Source: Neoechinorhynchus agilis | Taxonomy: Eukaryota > Acanthocephala | Length of the DNA: 64,000 nucleotides | Assembly (NCBI GenBank): GCA_051530055.1 | Contig: JBMGUZ010000004.1 | Coordinates: forward strand, 1 to 64,000 | Direction: 5' to 3' | Shown: positions 12,180 to 22,435 of the stretch, in pieces | Numbering within the stretch: position 1 is the first letter of the stretch | Layout: every line of letters begins with the position of its first letter | Notes under the pieces: model-generated | Database searches by the model: none | Seen by the model: the letters and a program-made list of their open reading frames with translations, nothing else | Told to the model about the DNA's origin: nothing | Program-made: the position numbers and the translations under genes

Positions 12180-12560
12180 ATGAAGTGCCACCTCTGCTCG
12201 GTAACATTTGTTGGTGGAACTCAGAAGCGGCTTCATCTGCAACATCTTCATGCACAGCATCAGGTCAAGGTTACAGTTTGGATGCGCCCGTTGTGTAATG
12301 AGTACGAACATAAAGAATCGCGCAGTGTCGGAATCCACCTACGCCGATGTAAAGCAAAGTTTCCGGATGAATTCCGAGCAGCTATAAGCCGACCGACAAA
12401 TAATCCAGTGAATACAATGGTAAGCGTCGACGCCAATATTAGCTATAATGGTTCAGATGAAATTCCTGCGAAATGTCCAGTTTGCGACTTCTCTCTCCTA
12501 GGAATCGGTCGGTACAACAGCATTGTGTCTCACGTTGAAAGTGTCCCGAAGCATCGATGA
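12180..12560 (+). CDS. R2-5 N-terminal zinc-finger segment
   Basis: The 126-codon frame carries DNA-binding fingers that R2 proteins use to hold 28S target DNA. Finger 1 is C3-C6-H22-H27. Finger 2 reads MRPLC...H53...C57, and compared with R2-7 its first cysteine has become Arg36. Finger 3 is C99-C102 with H118; its last histidine position is altered to proline. A fourth finger, RCSLCGTFFASLASIRSHTNHC (22 residues; C-C-H-C ligands), follows in another frame at about 12566-12635. The layout is therefore CCHH, CCHC, CCHH, CCHC as in R2-7. A frameshift near 12550 and the TAA at 12674 cut this segment off from the main frame. Confidence 0.8.
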   Translation: MKCHLCSVTFVGGTQKRLHLQHLHAQHQVKVTVWMRPLCNEYEHKESRSVGIHLRRCKAKFPDEFRAAISRPTNNPVNTMVSVDANISYNGSDEIPAKCPVCDFSLLGIGRYNSIVSHVESVPKHR

Positions 12561-12688
12561 TAAACTTCAGATGCTCTCTATGTGGGACATTTTTCGCAAG
12601 CCTTGCCTCTATACGGTCCCACACTAACCATTGTACGGCGCGACCTTCTTTTGACAAAGTCAATTCCTCCAACTAATCTCAAGCGTTT

Positions 12689-15600
12689 ATGCCTTTGATC
12701 CAAACCAGCCAAGATCGTCAACATGGACACCTCAATACATCGCGCGAGCCGCTACAAGTAAACTCGTCATCTATAATTGGAACTCCATCGTCTCAAGTGA
12801 GCGATGTGATAGATAAAGAGGACTACCCACCCTCTGCCCGTTCACTCGCCTTGGCGGGTGGCATGGACACGGACAGTAGCTGTGAGTTAATGTCAAGCCA
12901 TAAGCAGTCAAATAGTCGGTGTGAAGGGGACACCAATAAGGCTGACTGCCCTACAGTGCCGACTGTGTTCACAGCGGCAGAAGCATATGAATGCGTAACG
13001 GAGGAGCTGAGCGGGAATAACCTCCACCCAAGATACCGAAAGTTTCTTGAGTGTGAGGGCAGTACCCTTCGTTGTTGGAACGGTCCTCTTGATGGGCAAT
13101 TCGTTGATGCGGCAGCTACCAGGTATGCCCAATACCTGCGTTGCGGATGGAGCGCAGAGTTACCCACTGTCTCCAGGGCACGAGCAATCGGTCTAAAGAT
13201 AGTAAAGCTTAGACAGGGCCCTCGCCAAGCCCTTTGCGCCGTTGCTTACCATGTGCTAGGCAACCCTTCACTGTGGAATAGAGTACTTACGAAGCTCACA
13301 GTGGAGGTCCAAAACAACTTGGAGTACTATGCGCAGGTTGCGCGAAGCGTCTTCGACGCTAATCTTCTTGTAGACTACCATCTAAGTAGTCTTCGTCAAG
13401 GCAGCGTAGTATCTCCAATGTTCGTTTTGTTCGCTGCTGCTTACTCTGTTGATTTTACGGCGCATAACCCCTGGGAGAGACAAGAGCGTCGTGTGTTCTG
13501 TCCGGGTCTTGGAACGCGGGTGTTTAACATCTGGATTCATGATTCAGGCACTTATCCTTGCGTTAGGTGTCGGGGTCCGAACCGGTTTCAAGATCGTGAG
13601 CTGAAAAGGAGGCGCAACCGTGCTTTGTATTTCGCAAATACCTCCAAACTAGCTGCGGAGGTGTTCAAGGATGCAGGGCGTAGAGAGTGTACACTGCAAG
13701 CGCAAGACACAGTGGAACACTACCGGAAACTCTTCGAAGGGGATGCTTTGTCTGACAATGCGCCTGAAAGTACTGTTGCACAAGATCAGCAAGTGTCGGA
13801 CGAGCAATGGCCGTCGATCACAACGGCTGAAGTCCAAGAGACCCTTAAAGGCATGAAGACTTCAAGCGCATCGGGACCCGACAAGATAACGATCAGAGAC
13901 GCCCGCGCATTTGATCCGCATCTTCTGGGGATGACGTTGTTATTTAACTACGTCATTCAGTACGGTAGCCCACCACAGGCATGGTTAGAGGCTAAGACAA
14001 TCCTACTGCCCAAAACAAGTACGTCGCCGCAGAAGCTGAAGATTCAGAGCGGATGGAGACCGATTACGATTTCCTCTATTCTGATGCGGGTCTCGCACCG
14101 TATTGTTCTTCGAAGACTTCAAAAAGTATGCTGTCTTGATGATGTCCAAACGGCGTTCGATCCTTCGGCCTGTCTGGCTAATCTCCTCACTCTTAGAAGT
14201 GTGTTGAGAGAAAAGAGGGCGAACAGGCAACCTCTTGCAGTTGCTGTGTTAGACATAAAAAGTGCGTTTGACACTGTCTCACACGCAGCTGTGGAGGAAG
14301 CACTTCGTAACAGCGGGAGTCCAAACTACCTGAGAAGGTACGTTATGAATTCATATCGCGGAAGCTTTACGAAGATCCGGATGGCAAGCGCAAGACCCTC
14401 GAATCCCATCGAGTTCCGCAGAGGAGTAAAGCAAGGGGACCCCTTATCCCCTCTGCTGTTCGCGCTGACAGTAGACGAGGCACTGCGGGAGGTTCGTAAC
14501 TTAGAACTTGGAGCACAGCTTAAGGGAGGTATTCGTTTGTCGCACCTTGTGTACGCAGATGATGTCCTCTTGATGGCTGATGATTGTGCGAATCTTCAAC
14601 AACAGATTGACATTTTGCAACAGAAGCTTAAGGAAAAAAGGCTCTTCTTAAGCCCAGAAAAGTGTCAAACATACACGCACAGCTATAAATATAATATGCT
14701 GACGATAGACCGAGAGTCGTGCATTCATGTCAACGGTACACGGCTTAAGGCCATCGTAGAAGGTGACCCGGTTAAGTACCTAGGTGGCACTCCTTTTAAG
14801 GAAACCACCTTAGATGAAGGCTTAAACGTCCTCGAGTCCCTTTTTGCTGCGACAAGACGCGCTCTTGTTTCACCCACACAAGCTGCGCACTTGCTTAATG
14901 ACTACGCGGTGCCGGTCCTACTGGCAAAGCTCGCTGCCAGTTGGGATATATCGTCTACCAATCTAAGGTGTCTATGCGAGCAGTGGAGATCCAAGCTTAA
15001 GTGTCTCCTCAAGCTTGCGAAGAACATCAGCGACGGCGCATTTTACCTGCCACTTTCCAGTAGTGGTCTAGGCTTCCGAAACCTAGAACACGAGGTACAA
15101 TGTACAAGGCAAAAAGCCCTAGATACAGTGGTAGATAAATTCGGAGGCGCAATAGATCTTCACAAAGAACTCAGTTCAGTTAACGACTACTTCCGCAGGC
15201 TAAGTGGCGGGCTTGGCAGCCGGAGCGAGCTTAGTGAGTCCTCTCCACATCGGCTTTTCCTAAATACACAAATAAAAAAGTGGAGAGAGGCAACGACGCA
15301 AGCGGTTGGTCTTGACTGCTTTACGGAAGGACATGTTGACCGGAGTCTCGCAACGTTCCGTTACAGACAAGGGCATCATCGCTCTTACGTGGAGCATGTT
15401 AAGTTACGGCTCCAATTGTTGGAAGTAGGTACAGTTCTGAACCGAATGGATCATCAGCGCGGTAAATCATGCAGGCATTGCAGTTTCCCGGTTGAGTCCT
15501 GTGCTCATGCCCTCAACGGATGTGAGTATGCCTCTGCAATAATGACCCGGCGTCACGACAAGGTGCAATCGCGCCTTGTTTGGACACTGACGAATAAGCC

Positions 15601-16030
15601 TGGAGCGCGATTTGAGGTTGAGCTGCAGAACCGATTTCATGATGAAAAAGGTAACCTGCATAAGCCTGACCTCATTTTGCGCGACAGAACTTCGGGCAAG
15701 GTGTACATTGCTGATGTTGCAGTGTACTATGAGACAGGACGAGACAGGGCTGAAGCCGTCATGAGTGGCAAAGCAGATAAATACCAACCCTTAGTCCCCG
15801 TAGTTGCGAAACACTATGAAATCCCGACATATAAGGTTTCCACTATCGGATTAGCTGTGGGTTCGCATGGCACCTTCAGCCCTTCTTTGTTACGCCGCCT
15901 GAAGCTCCTCTCCGTGGGTCAACGCACTGCGCTGAATATGGCAAAGACTGCGGCCGAGCAGTCGCTGGCTGTGTTCCATGTTTTCATGGGCAGACGTTGG
16001 GCCTTAAGAGATACAACGGACAACGTCTAA
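12689..16030 (+). CDS. R2 reverse transcriptase / 28S-specific endonuclease (R2-5)
   Basis: A 1113-residue frame. Residues 1-370 are a linker and N-domain with HPRYRKFLE, GLKIVKLRQG and YPCVRCRG. The RT follows: SASGPDKITIRDA near residue 395, motif A DIKSAFDTVSH near 522, motif B GVKQGDPLSPLLF near 575, and motif C YADDVLLM at about 622 with both aspartates present. The thumb motif SPTQAAHLLNDYA is near 730. The CCHC knuckle CRHCSFPVESCAHALNGC starts near 928. The endonuclease follows as K-P-D (about 993) then D about 15 residues on in VYIADVAVYYE. It ends with GSHGTFS and a conserved tail. All catalytic residues I can check are intact. The ATG used is the first after an in-frame TAA; the natural start would have been upstream in the zinc-finger region. 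Acts in the nucleolus on 28S DNA (family knowledge). Confidence 0.95.
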   Translation: MPLIQTSQDRQHGHLNTSREPLQVNSSSIIGTPSSQVSDVIDKEDYPPSARSLALAGGMDTDSSCELMSSHKQSNSRCEGDTNKADCPTVPTVFTAAEAYECVTEELSGNNLHPRYRKFLECEGSTLRCWNGPLDGQFVDAAATRYAQYLRCGWSAELPTVSRARAIGLKIVKLRQGPRQALCAVAYHVLGNPSLWNRVLTKLTVEVQNNLEYYAQVARSVFDANLLVDYHLSSLRQGSVVSPMFVLFAAAYSVDFTAHNPWERQERRVFCPGLGTRVFNIWIHDSGTYPCVRCRGPNRFQDRELKRRRNRALYFANTSKLAAEVFKDAGRRECTLQAQDTVEHYRKLFEGDALSDNAPESTVAQDQQVSDEQWPSITTAEVQETLKGMKTSSASGPDKITIRDARAFDPHLLGMTLLFNYVIQYGSPPQAWLEAKTILLPKTSTSPQKLKIQSGWRPITISSILMRVSHRIVLRRLQKVCCLDDVQTAFDPSACLANLLTLRSVLREKRANRQPLAVAVLDIKSAFDTVSHAAVEEALRNSGSPNYLRRYVMNSYRGSFTKIRMASARPSNPIEFRRGVKQGDPLSPLLFALTVDEALREVRNLELGAQLKGGIRLSHLVYADDVLLMADDCANLQQQIDILQQKLKEKRLFLSPEKCQTYTHSYKYNMLTIDRESCIHVNGTRLKAIVEGDPVKYLGGTPFKETTLDEGLNVLESLFAATRRALVSPTQAAHLLNDYAVPVLLAKLAASWDISSTNLRCLCEQWRSKLKCLLKLAKNISDGAFYLPLSSSGLGFRNLEHEVQCTRQKALDTVVDKFGGAIDLHKELSSVNDYFRRLSGGLGSRSELSESSPHRLFLNTQIKKWREATTQAVGLDCFTEGHVDRSLATFRYRQGHHRSYVEHVKLRLQLLEVGTVLNRMDHQRGKSCRHCSFPVESCAHALNGCEYASAIMTRRHDKVQSRLVWTLTNKPGARFEVELQNRFHDEKGNLHKPDLILRDRTSGKVYIADVAVYYETGRDRAEAVMSGKADKYQPLVPVVAKHYEIPTYKVSTIGLAVGSHGTFSPSLLRRLKLLSVGQRTALNMAKTAAEQSLAVFHVFMGRRWALRDTTDNV

Positions 16031-16131
16031 TTAACAGCCAAAGGACAAAGAGAAAAGGAAACAAACATAAGATTTTCAGTAAAAAATAATTGTCAACAAG
16101 CATGAGAGAGAATTACTAAATAAATGAAGCT

Positions 16132-16132
<1 letters not shown>

Positions 16133-16164
<32 letters not shown>

Positions 16165-16217
16165 TGCATGAATGGATTATTGAGATTCCTACTGTCCCTG
16201 TCTGCAGCCTAGCGAAA
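16133..16217 (+). pseudogene. 28S fragment, 3' flank of R2-5
   Basis: Eighty-five bases of sense 28S, TAGCCAAATGCCTCGTCATC through GAGATTCCTACTGTCCCTGT to AGCCTAGCGAAA. This is the R2 downstream target and proves orthodox 3' insertion of R2-5. It stops abruptly and is followed by 28S sequence from elsewhere in the gene in inverted orientation. Confidence 0.95.
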
Positions 16218-16231
16218 TCATCTGCCCAAGA

Positions 16232-16350
16232 ACATCTGAATAGATCAAGCATAAACCGCATTCTGGCTCGGAAATATTAACTTGATTCACGAATTTGCAC
16301 GTTTTCTTAGGATCGGCTGATCCATGTCCAAATGTTGTTCACATGGAACC
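16232..16350 (-). pseudogene. Inverted 28S fragment
   Basis: On the minus strand this reads GGTTCCATGTGAACAACATT, then GGACATGGATCAGCCGATCC, then TATGCTTGATCTATTCAG. It matches 11690-11835 on the plus strand, the 28S piece upstream of R2-5. The two copies therefore flank R2-5 as inverted repeats, about 4.4 kb apart. Confidence 0.88.
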
Positions 16351-19095
16351 AATTGGAGAGATTACATATTGCAAATGTAGCAGCACTTCGAATGGTGCAA
16401 AATAACCGATCCAAAGACAAAAAAAGCATGTTTGTTGTCATGGATGGGACCGAAAACTTTTCGTCAATTGACCAAGGTTGTCACTCGCGAGAAAATATCG
16501 GAGGTGGCATATGATAAGATAATAGAGATAATCGGAAAATTAGCTGGAGGATATGAGCACGAGGTAACAAGCAAGTATCGATTCGCGCAGATGAAAATAA
16601 AGTCGAACCAAAGCTACGAAGAGTGGTTGCAGGGCTGAAGGGAGCTGGCGAAGGATGTTCCTTTTTCAAAGAAGATATTCAAACCGAGGAAGACGCATTG
16701 GCAGACAGAATTCGAGATCACGTGGTGCTGAATACACCACACGAAGCGGTAGGAATATCTGCCCTACAAGAAAACCTCACCTTTGAAATTTTGCGACAAA
16801 TCACTCAGAGGTACGAGACGACTAGAAGAGCGATGGCCATCATTCCAAAGCAGGAATCAGAGCCAGAAGATAAAAATTTTAAAGTGGAGAAAGATCGAAA
16901 AAAGCGACGAAGATATAGAGTGGAAAATAATAGGGGCTGCCCGCGTTGCGGTTACGACCATGATAGAAATCAAGAATGCCGTTCAAAGGGACGCAAATGC
17001 TTTAAGTGCGGGAAAATTGGACACTTCGCTAGGAAATGTCGAATGCAGCAGGTAAAACTGATTCAAGACGAAAATTTGGAATCTAGCGATGACGAAGTAG
17101 AGATCTTCAAAGTCAGTGGAGCTGATAACAGAAAGAACGAACAGTCATGGGTGACCGTACGTTTGAATAATGTGCGAACAAAGATGCAATTCTATACGGG
17201 CGCCGATGTGAGCATTATTTCTCGATCCGTTTGGGAGGCGATTGGACAGCCGACTTTAAGACGGAGTAAAATATTGATAAGTTTCGGTGGATCGAGAATT
17301 CATAGCCTTGGAGAGTGCAGAATTAGTGTACAACTAAGATATATGAAGAGGCAGGTAAAAGCAACAGTCGCGGAAAGCGCCGATAAATATCTGTTCGGAT
17401 TACCATGGTGTCAAAAATTCGGATTGAACATGCTCCGAGGAGTATATGTGAATGCGATAAGTAACGCGACAGATGAAGAAAAGGTTCGTTGTTATTTGAG
17501 GGTACATGAAGAGGTGTTTATCAAAAAGAGAGAACCCATCAAAGATATGATTGTGAAATTACAATTAAGACGAAACGCAGGGCCGATAGTTGCACTTAGT
17601 CGCAGAATATCATATGCATTCAAAACCCAGCAAAGAGAGAAGTAGATAGACTGATCAACGAAGGAATATTAGAGCCGGTGAATGAATCTATAGGAAATGT
17701 GGAATGGGCCACTCCAATAGTGGTCATACGAAAACCAAATAACAAAGTGCGCATTTGTGGTGATTTTAAGGTAACGATAAATAGATTTTTATCCGCGGAT
17801 AGCTATCATATACCTTGTCTGGATGAGGTGGCGCGAAAATTATGTGGAGGAGAGAAGTACTCGACCTTGGACTTAACGGATGCCTATTTGCAATTAAAAG
17901 TGGACGATGAAACGAAAAAGTTGCTCACTGTCGCAACGCTATAAGGGCTGATGAGATATACGAGACTGCCTTTTGGAATTTCGGCAGCTCCCAAAATATT
18001 TCAGAGATTCATGGATGAACTCTTGAAAGACGTTCCGTTCACATGCGCCTATCTTGACGATATCATTATTACGGGAAAAAACGACGATGAGCATTTAAAA
18101 AATTTAAGTAAGGTACTGGGAAAACTGTCGGATGCAGGGGTCGGTATTAGAAAGGAGAAATGTCAATTCTTGCAACAATCAGTCAAGTACCTTGGTCATG
18201 TGTTAAAGAAGGGTCACATGTACGCTAGCGAAGAGAGAGTGGAAGATTTAAGAAGAGCATCCGAGCCGAAAAACAAGAAACAGTTGCAGACATTCTTAGG
18301 AGCTGCGAATTTTTTGGACCGATTCATTCCTGATTTTCACACCATTTGTTCTCCGCTATACGATCTCATTAAGAATCACATTCCGTGGAAATGGGAGAGG
18401 TCCAACAGAAAGGCTTTCAACAAGGTCAAGGAAGCGATATTAAATAATATTAGCTTGAAGTTATACGATCAGAGTAAACCGATAACGCTAGCATGTGATG
18501 CAAGTGATGAAGGAATTGGCGCCGCGTTGTTCCAGCAGGACAAGGCAAGTGGAAAGCAATTACCGATAATGCTAACTTTGAGAAAACTTACACCCACCGA
18601 AAAGAGATATTCAACAATCGATAAGGAGGCGTTGGCGATCGTACATGCGATAAAGCGATTTCATAATTATTTGTATGGAAGAACATTTACGCTGGAAACA
18701 GATCACCAACCCCTCAAACACATTTTCGGGGAAAAGCGTGATCTTAGTAAAATGACTAACGGCAGGTTAGTTCGTTGGGCATTACTGCTTAACGAGTACG
18801 ATTATCAAATACGCCATGTCAAAGGAAAAAGCAACTTGTATGCGGATTGTTTGTCAAGAATGCCAAATGGAACAGCGAAGATATGTGATAACACCGTGGA
18901 CATAAAGAAACTTAAAGCGGCGCAGCAACGGCACACAGAACAGTTGAATCTTTCTTGTCATGTGATTCGACAAGCAACTCGGGAAGATGGAACTCTGAGG
19001 GAGATAAAAGGATTCTTGAGGTATGGCTGGACCATGAACATCAAGGGTCAAAAGTACGAGTTCGACCGAACGATGGATAAAACTGAAGAAGGCAT
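16351..19095 (+). mobile_element. Ty3/gypsy fossil: gag to RNase H, no LTRs
   Basis: An LTR-retrotransposon body without visible LTRs. In order it shows a gag C-terminal region (about 16430-16900), a nucleocapsid region with the zinc knuckle CFKCGKIGHFARKC (about 17000), a retropepsin-like protease (about 17150-17450), a reverse transcriptase (about 17700-18250), and RNase H starting at TLACDASDEGIGAAL (about 18490-18850). Integrase is missing. The left end meets the inverted 28S piece and the right end meets R2 sequence, so both ends look truncated. It is broken in a handful of places, and its sequence is clearly different from the element at 30209-34551. It is probably older than that element. 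Confidence 0.88.
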
Positions 19096-19345
19096 GGGAG
19101 AGTGCTGCAACCCCCTACCTTCTATATCGTTACCTACTTTCGTAGGTGCCAGGGAAGTGCAGAGCCAGTTCTTGTCTATGAATCGTGCGGCACAGTCAAA
19201 AAGCAGGTGTGAAGGGGCATCTATTTTATCCGGTCGACTGTGCTTGCGGTAATCGAGGCGTATGAGAGCGTGGTGGATGAGCTAAGCAACAATAATCTGC
19301 ACCCAAGGTACAGAAGTTTTTTTGAGATTTAGAGAGATATTCTCC
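19096..19345 (+). pseudogene. R2-6: short R2 N-domain piece
   Basis: Translated pieces match the R2-7 N-domain: VQSQFLSMNRAAQSKSRCEG (compare TQRQFLHENHTPQSRRQCEG), then VIEAYESVVDELSNNNLHPR and YRSFFEI.RDILRRSEGSI. It runs from a junction with gypsy DNA into the body of a composite repeat. The copy is a fragment with frame changes and a stop. Confidence 0.78.
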
Positions 19346-19900
19346 GCCGATCGGAAGGCTCCATTGATAAAGCAACATACGATTCCAATAATCTTCAAAG
19401 AATTACTCACGTTCATTGAGGCTCCAAGATGCCTTCACTATACCTCGCAACAAAGGTTGAAAGAAACCTTCAGCGCCAAAATCGCTCAATTCATCAGCGA
19501 ACACAACAGAACGATGCGCGGAATGTACGAGCAGCGATAAGAAACAGACGGCGATTTGCAATGTGCAAAAAGCGGAAGAAATATAGTCCGTGAAATTATT
19601 TGGCGCACGTTTAAATTTTTATCATCATTTTTTAATCGAAATAATTTGTGACAATTAGTAATGTAGTCTGCTTGCTCGAAGTCTTTAAATTAGCATGGAT
19701 TTTATTCTTTTTTAAAGGCATTCCATGAAAAATATTCATTATTGATTTAAAGTGCAGTTTTAAGTTTCTCAGAATGAAAATTTATAATCGATTTGTAAAG
19801 CTGGCAGCATATAAAATCGGTTTTCAGCCAGATGGAACGATTGGTGAAAAAGGACTTAGTTTCAAAAAAATTGCAAGCTAAACTTTGCAGCGGAGGATGG
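19323..19900 (+). repeat. Composite repeat CR, copy 1
   Basis: The copy starts GAGATTTAGAGAGATATTCT, which is R2 N-domain sequence (ERDILRRSEGSI), then passes into non-R2 sequence. Hallmarks of the family are ATTACTCACGTTCATTGAGG, AATCGCTCAATTCATCAGCG, GAACGATGCGCGGAATGTAC, and later CTGCTTGCTCGAAGTC and GATGGAACGATTGGTG. A basic frame of about 60-70 codons over the middle is not conserved well enough to call a gene. It ends against the 453-bp repeats. Function unknown. Confidence 0.8.
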
Positions 19901-21235
19901 CAAATGGCTTAACCTGCAATAACGGCTTGATGTGGCTTGTTAAATTTTGACACTTAGTTTAAGGATTGAAGTTGATAAAAGACACCTGAATTAAATCTGT
20001 GGTGCTCGAAAGTTGTTGCAAAATGATATAACATTTTGAGCATATCTAATGCGCTGATTTCAATGGTGTTATCTAATTTTAATGAATCTTGCAAATTTAG
20101 TGATCTTTCGCTCTTGTGAATATTGACCAAATATGATAATGCAATTTCCAATGCGAATATTAAAGCTGTAGTGCACGGAATCAGTTAATTTAGTACATCT
20201 TAACGCGCTGATTCCAAATCTGTATGCGGATTTGCGATAGCCATCATGGTTTTTGAGTTATTCGTTGTTACATTTCGCGACCAACAACCTTGATTATTGA
20301 TATTAAAACATCAATAAATTTAAGATAAAATTAGCTTTTCTAGATCTACTTTTGACGCTGAATTCACCTGCAACAACGGCTTGATGTTGCTTGTAAAATT
20401 TTGACACTTAGTTTTGGGATTGAAGTTTATAAAAGACACCTGAATTAAATCTGTGGTGCTCAAAAGTTGTTACGAAATGATAAAACATTTTGAGCATATC
20501 TAATGCGCTGATTTCAATGGTGTTATCTAATTTTAATGCATCTTGCAAATTTGGTGATCTTTCACTCTTGTGAATATTGACCAAATATGATAATGCGATT
20601 CCCGATGCGAATATTACAGCTGTAGTGTACGGAATCAGTTAGTTTAGTACATCTTAACGCCCTAATTCCAAATCTGTATTCGGATTTGCGATAGCCATCA
20701 TGGTTTTTGAGTTATTCGTTGTTACATTTCGCGACCAACTACCTTGATTATTGATATTAAAACATCAATAAATTTAAGATAAAATTAACTTTTCTAGATC
20801 TACTTTTGACGCTGAATTCACCTGCAACAACGGCTTGATGTTGCTTGTAAAATTTTGACACTTAGTTTTGGGACTGAAGTTTATAAAAGACACCTGAATT
20901 AAATCTGTGGTGCTCAAAAGTTGTTACGAAATGATAAAACATTTTGAGCATATCTAATGCCCTGATTTCAAGGGTGTTATCTAATTTTAATGAATCTTGC
21001 AAATTTAGTGATCTTTCGCTCTTGTGAATATTGACCAAATATGACAATGCAATTTTCAATGCGAATATTAAAGCTGTAGTGCACGGAATCAGTTAATTTA
21101 GTACATCTTAACGCGCTGATTCCAAATCTGTATGCGGATTTGCGATAGCCGTCATGGTTTTTGAGTTATTCGTTGTTACATTTCGCGACCAACTACCTTG
21201 ATTATTGATATTAAAACATCAATAATCCAAGATTC
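19901..21235 (-). repeat. 453-bp tandem repeat, about three copies, inverted
   Basis: Reverse complement of the 190-1895 array. The anchor at TGATCTTTCGCTC or a variant occurs at about 20101, 20555 and 21009, a spacing of 454 bp. The three units resemble one another more than they resemble the first array, which points to local amplification. Composite repeats bound it on both sides (19323-19900 and 21236-22435). Confidence 0.92.
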
Positions 21236-22435
21236 TAGTTTTCTTGAGATTTAGAGAGATATTCTCCGCCGATCGGAAGGCTCCACTAATAGGGGAAAAT
21301 ACGTTTCAAATTTTTCCAAAAAATTACTCACGATCATTAAGGCACCAAGATGCCATTACAGGCTCGCAGTTCAAAGGTTAAAACAAACCATCCGCGCCAA
21401 AATCGCTCAATTCATCAGCGAACAAAACAGAACGATGCGCGGAATGTACGAGCAGCGATAAGAAACAGACGGCGATATGCAATGTACAAAAAACGGAAGA
21501 AATGTAGTCCGTTAAATTATTTGCCGCACGTTTGAACTTTTATCATCATTTTTTAATCGAAAAATAAAAAACAACATTTCTTTGAACTTTTCTCTCAGTT
21601 GGGAGGTCGTTCTTTTCAGCAATGTTGGCTTTCGTCTTTGTTCTTCCTTCCGAGCGTCCTCAGAAAAATAGTTTGTAAAAAGAAACCATGTAGTCTGCTT
21701 TCTCGAAGTGTTTTCAAATTAAGAACGATTTTATTCGTTTTCTAGTGTTTTTAATGTTCATTATTGAATTGACGGACAGTTTTAAGTCTCTTAAAATGAA
21801 AATTTACAATCGATTTTTAAAGTTGTAGCATAAAAAATTCAATCAGATGGATTAGTTGGTTCTGTTATTAGAAACGTTAAAAACCACTGCGCTTAAAAAA
21901 AAAACATCAAAAAATTTACAACCTAACTTATCTGCGGAGAATGACAAACGGCCACCTTATCTTATAAAGGTTCACTTAATCTCGGAAAAAAGATCATAGT
22001 TAGGGCTAGACATAGCACAAAAGCAATGACGCGAGTGAGTGCTTGTAAAGTTTGTCAGTCAAGGATCTCGGAACAGGAAGAGAAGCTAACGACAGTGGTT
22101 GTTGATTAAAACTTTCAATGTTTAAATGCATTGAACATGCAGTAGTGCTAGGTATAAACTTGACGATTGCGTAATTGAACGATACAAAAGTATCCGCTAA
22201 AAAATGATGAGTATCTTTGAACGTTGTCCCATCTTGCTTGGTCGATCCATGACATGAAAAACTTGCAATAAAATTACAAAAGTTTACATAACAAAAGATT
22301 AGTTAACGAACTAACCGGCACACTTCTTAGGATCATTAAGAGTATCGGTTCCAATCCAATTGCCCGCACACCGTAACGCGGCGAAGACAAAGAAATTAAA
22401 TAACGGAAACAATGACGAGGTTAAATCTCATACAC
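21236..22435 (+). repeat. Composite repeat CR, copy 2 (long form)
   Basis: It begins TTTCTTGAGATTTAGAGAGA and follows CR through TTTTTAATCGAAAAATAAAA, GGGAGGTCGTTCTTTTCAGC, CATGTAGTCTGCTTTCTCGA, GGTTCACTTAATCTCGG and GCAATGACGCGAGTGAGTGC to GTAACGCGGCGAAGACAAAG. It matches 58437-59660 over about 1.2 kb at what looks like more than 90% identity. No conserved protein was recognised in it. Confidence 0.85.

Larger units (their letters stand above)
11921..16132 (+). mobile_element. R2-5: full-length R2 non-LTR retrotransposon in 28S DNA
   Basis: This is the only copy here with all R2 parts. It is bounded on the left by 28S ending AACTATGACT and on the right by TAGCCAAATGCCTCGTCATC, which is the canonical R2 downstream target starting at the nick. 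Parts: a 5' UTR (11921-about 12179), a zinc-finger region (12180-12673), a 1113-codon frame with RT, CCHC knuckle and restriction-like endonuclease (12689-16030), and a 3' UTR of about 100 bp. Family knowledge: R2 is co-transcribed with 28S, released by a 5' ribozyme, and re-inserts by target-primed reverse transcription. Two lesions, a frameshift near 12550 and a TAA at 12674, separate the finger region from the main frame. It is therefore close to intact but probably inactive as it stands. Confidence 0.94.
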
